Assembly (NCBI RefSeq): GCF_900114375.1
Contig: NZ_FOSV01000011.1
Location: 62,001 to 126,000, forward strand
Reading direction: 5' to 3'
Source of the DNA: Methylorubrum salsuginis
GTDB taxonomy: Bacteria > Pseudomonadota > Alphaproteobacteria > Rhizobiales > Beijerinckiaceae
Length of the DNA stretch: 64,000 nt
The notes beneath the pieces were generated by a model that was not told the DNA's origin, ran no database searches, and was given only the letters and a program-made list of their open reading frames with translations. Each line of letters opens with the position of its first letter. Position 1 is the stretch's first letter. Position numbers and translations under genes: made by a program. Shown in pieces: positions 62,083 to 64,000 of this stretch.

Positions 62083-62411
62083 CCTACCTCACGCGCGATG
62101 GACGATGGGAGGCCGTGTTCGTGCTGGCGACTTCGAGCATGGCCGCCGTATCCTTCTAACTCTTGGAACCCCAGGCGCGCTGGCGCGTCGCGCGGGCATG
62201 GCGTCGCCGAACAGGCTATCACTGAAAAAAATTACTGAGCTAAAGCGTATAAAAGCGATCATGGGAAATAAATTTCTGAAATTCTTACCTGTTTCTCCAA
62301 GGTAGCCTTTTATTGCTCTGAAAATCATAGATTTGCCGGCTCGATTTAAGATCCAGGTAAGCGCCCGCCGCACAAAGCTGCCTCGCTCGTCCACGATCAC
62401 CTGGAATTTCG
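62083..62411. other. Low-GC intergenic pocket
   Basis: About 330 nt, the most AT-rich stretch in the window (around 62215-62350, with runs such as AAAAAAATT). It holds the possible out-of-frame tail of the membrane gene (to 62159) and the promoter of the chemoreceptor. Small open frames on both strands lack ribosome sites and codon bias. It may be a remnant of acquired DNA. Confidence 0.5.
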
Positions 62412-64000
62412 ATGCGCATTACCCTCGGGCACAAGCTCGCGGTCGTCGTCGGCCTGCTCGGCTTCGTCGCCGTCGGCATCTCGGCCTTTGCGCTGAGCCA
62501 ATCCGAGCAGGCACGCCAGCGCGCCGCCGCGACAGAAGCGGTGTGGGACGCGGCCCTTCAGGCCCGCACCCTCGCCCACGCCATCGAGCACGCCGTGGTG
62601 CAGGCGACCTCCCTCTACACCGCCGGGGACACGGAGGAGGCCAAAACGCATCTCGCGGCGTTGCAGGAGGCGCTGGCCGAGGTCGAGCAGGCCCGTGGGC
62701 CCTTCCTCGCGACAGCCGACGCGCAGCTCACCCCCGAGCGCAAGCGCCGCCTCGATCTCGCGGTCAAGGAGTTCCTGGCCTACCAGACCGAGACGGCCGA
62801 GATGGGCCTGACGGTCTCCCCGAAAGCCGCCCTGATCCAGGCGACCGACGAGGCGACGGTGAAGAACCGCGAGCGCATGGTCACCGAGATCAACCGGGTC
62901 GGGCGCGAGGTGCTCGCCCATCTGGATGTGCAGCGCCACGCAGCGGCGGCAGCGGAGCGGCAGGCGACGCTGACCTTGATCGGCGCGCCCGCGCTGGCGC
63001 TGGTGATCGGGCTGGCGGCGGCGTTCTGGATCATCGCCACGCAGGTGCAGCGCCCCCTCGACCGCCTGCGGGCGACGATGCGCGACCTCGCCGCCGCCCG
63101 CCTCGACCTGTCCGTTCCCTTCACCGGCCGCCGCGACGAGGTCGGCGAGATGGCCCGCGCGATCGAGGCGTTCCGCGCAGACCTGATCGAGAAGCGGACG
63201 CTCGACGCCGAGGCCGAGGCGCGCAACACGCGGGACGCGGCCCGCGCGCGGCATCTCGCCGGGGCGACGCAGGCGTTCGAGGCCGAGACCGGCCGCACCG
63301 TCGCGGACCTCGCCCGTTTCGCCGCGACGATGCAGGGCGCCGCCGACGCGCTCTCGGAGGTGGCGGGTGACACCACCGCCCAAGCCGTGCGGGTGGCGGC
63401 GGCCTCGAACCAATCGGCGGGCCTCGTCCACGGCGTCGCCAGCGCCGCCGAGGAATTGTCCAGTTCCGCCCGCGTCATCGAGGAGCGGGTGCGCCACACC
63501 AGCGAGATCGCCACCCTCGCCATGACCGACACGCAACGGCTCGAGTCCGTGGTCGCGTCGCTGTCGCGGGCGGCGAGCGAGATCGACCTCGTCGTCACCC
63601 TGATCCGCAACGTGGCCGAACAGACCAACCTCCTGGCGCTCAACGCCACCATCGAGGCGGCGCGGGCGGGCCCTGCGGGCCGCGGCTTCGCGGTGGTGGC
63701 CGCCGAGGTGAAGGAACTCGCAGGCCAGACCGCCGCGGCCACCGACCGGATCACCGGGCAGGTCGCCGCGATCCAGTCGGCGGCGGACGGCACGGTCTCG
63801 GCGATCGGCTCGATCGGCCATACCATCGCGCAGATGAGCGAGATCGCCGCCGACGTCGCGGTCGCTGCCGAGCAGCAGGGGCAGGCGAGCCAGGAGATCG
63901 CCAGCGCCATCGCCAAGGCGGCGGCCGATGTCAGGACCGTATCCGAGAGCATCGGCCGGGTGCAGGAGGCGGCGGCCTCCAGCGAGGCGCGGGCGGATCA
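62412..64000 (+). CDS. Methyl-accepting chemotaxis protein (3' end beyond window)
   Basis: 529 residues visible, running off the right edge. N-terminal helix '[20 protein letters not shown]', a helical ligand domain of about 160 residues, second helix '[20 protein letters not shown]', a HAMP domain ('[20 protein letters not shown]', '[15 protein letters not shown]') and the signalling hairpin with tip '[19 protein letters not shown]' and '[19 protein letters not shown]'. The periplasmic part contains no recognised ligand pocket. It transmits stimuli to CheA; the stimulus is unknown. ATG at 62412. Confidence 0.93.
   Translation, partial: MRITLGHKLAVVVGLLGFVAVGISAFALSQSEQARQRAAATEAVWDAALQARTLAHAIEHAVVQATSLYTAGDTEEAKTHLAALQEALAEVEQARGPFLATADAQLTPERKRRLDLAVKEFLAYQTETAEMGLTVSPKAALIQATDEATVKNRERMVTEINRVGREVLAHLDVQRHAAAAAERQATLTLIGAPALALVIGLAAAFWIIATQVQRPLDRLRATMRDLAAARLDLSVPFTGRRDEVGEMARAIEAFRADLIEKRTLDAEAEARNTRDAARARHLAGATQAFEAETGRTVADLARFAATMQGAADALSEVAGDTTAQAVRVAAASNQSAGLVHGVASAAEELSSSARVIEERVRHTSEIATLAMTDTQRLESVVASLSRAASEIDLVVTLIRNVAEQTNLLALNATIEAARAGPAGRGFAVVAAEVKELAGQTAAATDRITGQVAAIQSAADGTVSAIGSIGHTIAQMSEIAADVAVAAEQQGQASQEIASAIAKAAADVRTVSESIGRVQEAAASSEARAD

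Noticed and set aside
62089..62400. Minus-strand frame in the low-GC pocket
   Set aside because: No ribosome site, no motif and no codon bias; could be a remnant but cannot be supported.

Overview
The window is a very GC-rich chromosomal segment of an alphaproteobacterium, most likely Methylobacterium/Methylorubrum of the extorquens type. The evidence is a MeaB GTPase for methylmalonyl-CoA mutase, a PQQ-type quinoprotein dehydrogenase, an AcpXL-type very-long-chain fatty acid operon, EcfG-type stress promoters (GGAAC, 16 nt, CGTT), CtrA boxes and a ROSE-type RNA thermometer. It reads as ordinary core chromosome: no complete insertion sequence, prophage, CRISPR array, rRNA or tRNA was recognised. 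The one compositional anomaly is a low-GC pocket near 61.75-62.4 kb. The first gene is cut by the left edge and the last (a chemoreceptor) by the right edge.

Layout. 0-16.4 kb holds housekeeping and metabolic genes: an AsnB-like amidotransferase, a lipoprotein esterase, a lytic transglycosylase with SPOR domain, a YejF-like ABC ATPase followed by deoB, meaB coupled to a pyroglutamyl-peptidase-like gene, a dihaem cytochrome c, an ECF sigma factor, a class II amidotransferase, a thioesterase, and a transglutaminase-like protease gene preceded by two perfect CtrA boxes. 16.5-21 kb is a nitric-oxide/c-di-GMP type module: a FIST-domain (NosP-like) gene overlapping a NahK-like hybrid kinase, divergent from a GGDEF-EAL protein. 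21.2-28.3 kb is a stress block: a second ECF sigma factor with the same N-terminal extension as the first, a PAS-LuxR regulator behind an EcfG promoter, a run of four CsbD-like or helical membrane-tail proteins plus a membrane protein, and two further small genes behind EcfG promoters.

28.5-46.5 kb contains a quinoprotein, an RTX protein, a HisKA_2 kinase, a two-subunit molybdenum hydroxylase, several small uncharacterised genes, a divergent PEP-carboxylase-family protein, a DUF1127 gene divergent from a LysR regulator, and a zinc-type dehydrogenase resembling the rhizobial adh2XL. 46.7-58.6 kb is envelope-lipid territory: a 1070-residue multi-sensor HWE kinase converges on a six-gene operon (acpXL, fabZXL, a ketosynthase apparently lacking its catalytic Cys, an intact ketosynthase, a ketoreductase, and a secreted SH3-like protein). 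A diguanylate cyclase, a PerM/AI-2E permease and a Kdo-hydroxylase-like oxygenase follow. 58.8-64 kb has a small HTH protein, a cupin, an Hsp20 gene with an RpoH-like promoter and ROSE leader, a lysophospholipase, the low-GC pocket and the partial chemoreceptor.

How the parts fit: several independent signalling inputs (NO/c-di-GMP, EcfG general stress, heat, cell cycle through CtrA) are visible at promoter level, and many outputs concern the envelope (VLCFA-lipid A, Kdo modification, murein turnover, small secreted proteins). A three-copy intergenic repeat with multiple hairpins lies downstream of genes at 2.1, 27.7 and 31.7 kb. In two of the three cases it starts exactly at the upstream stop codon. 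All functional names rest on motif reading and family recall, not on database searches.
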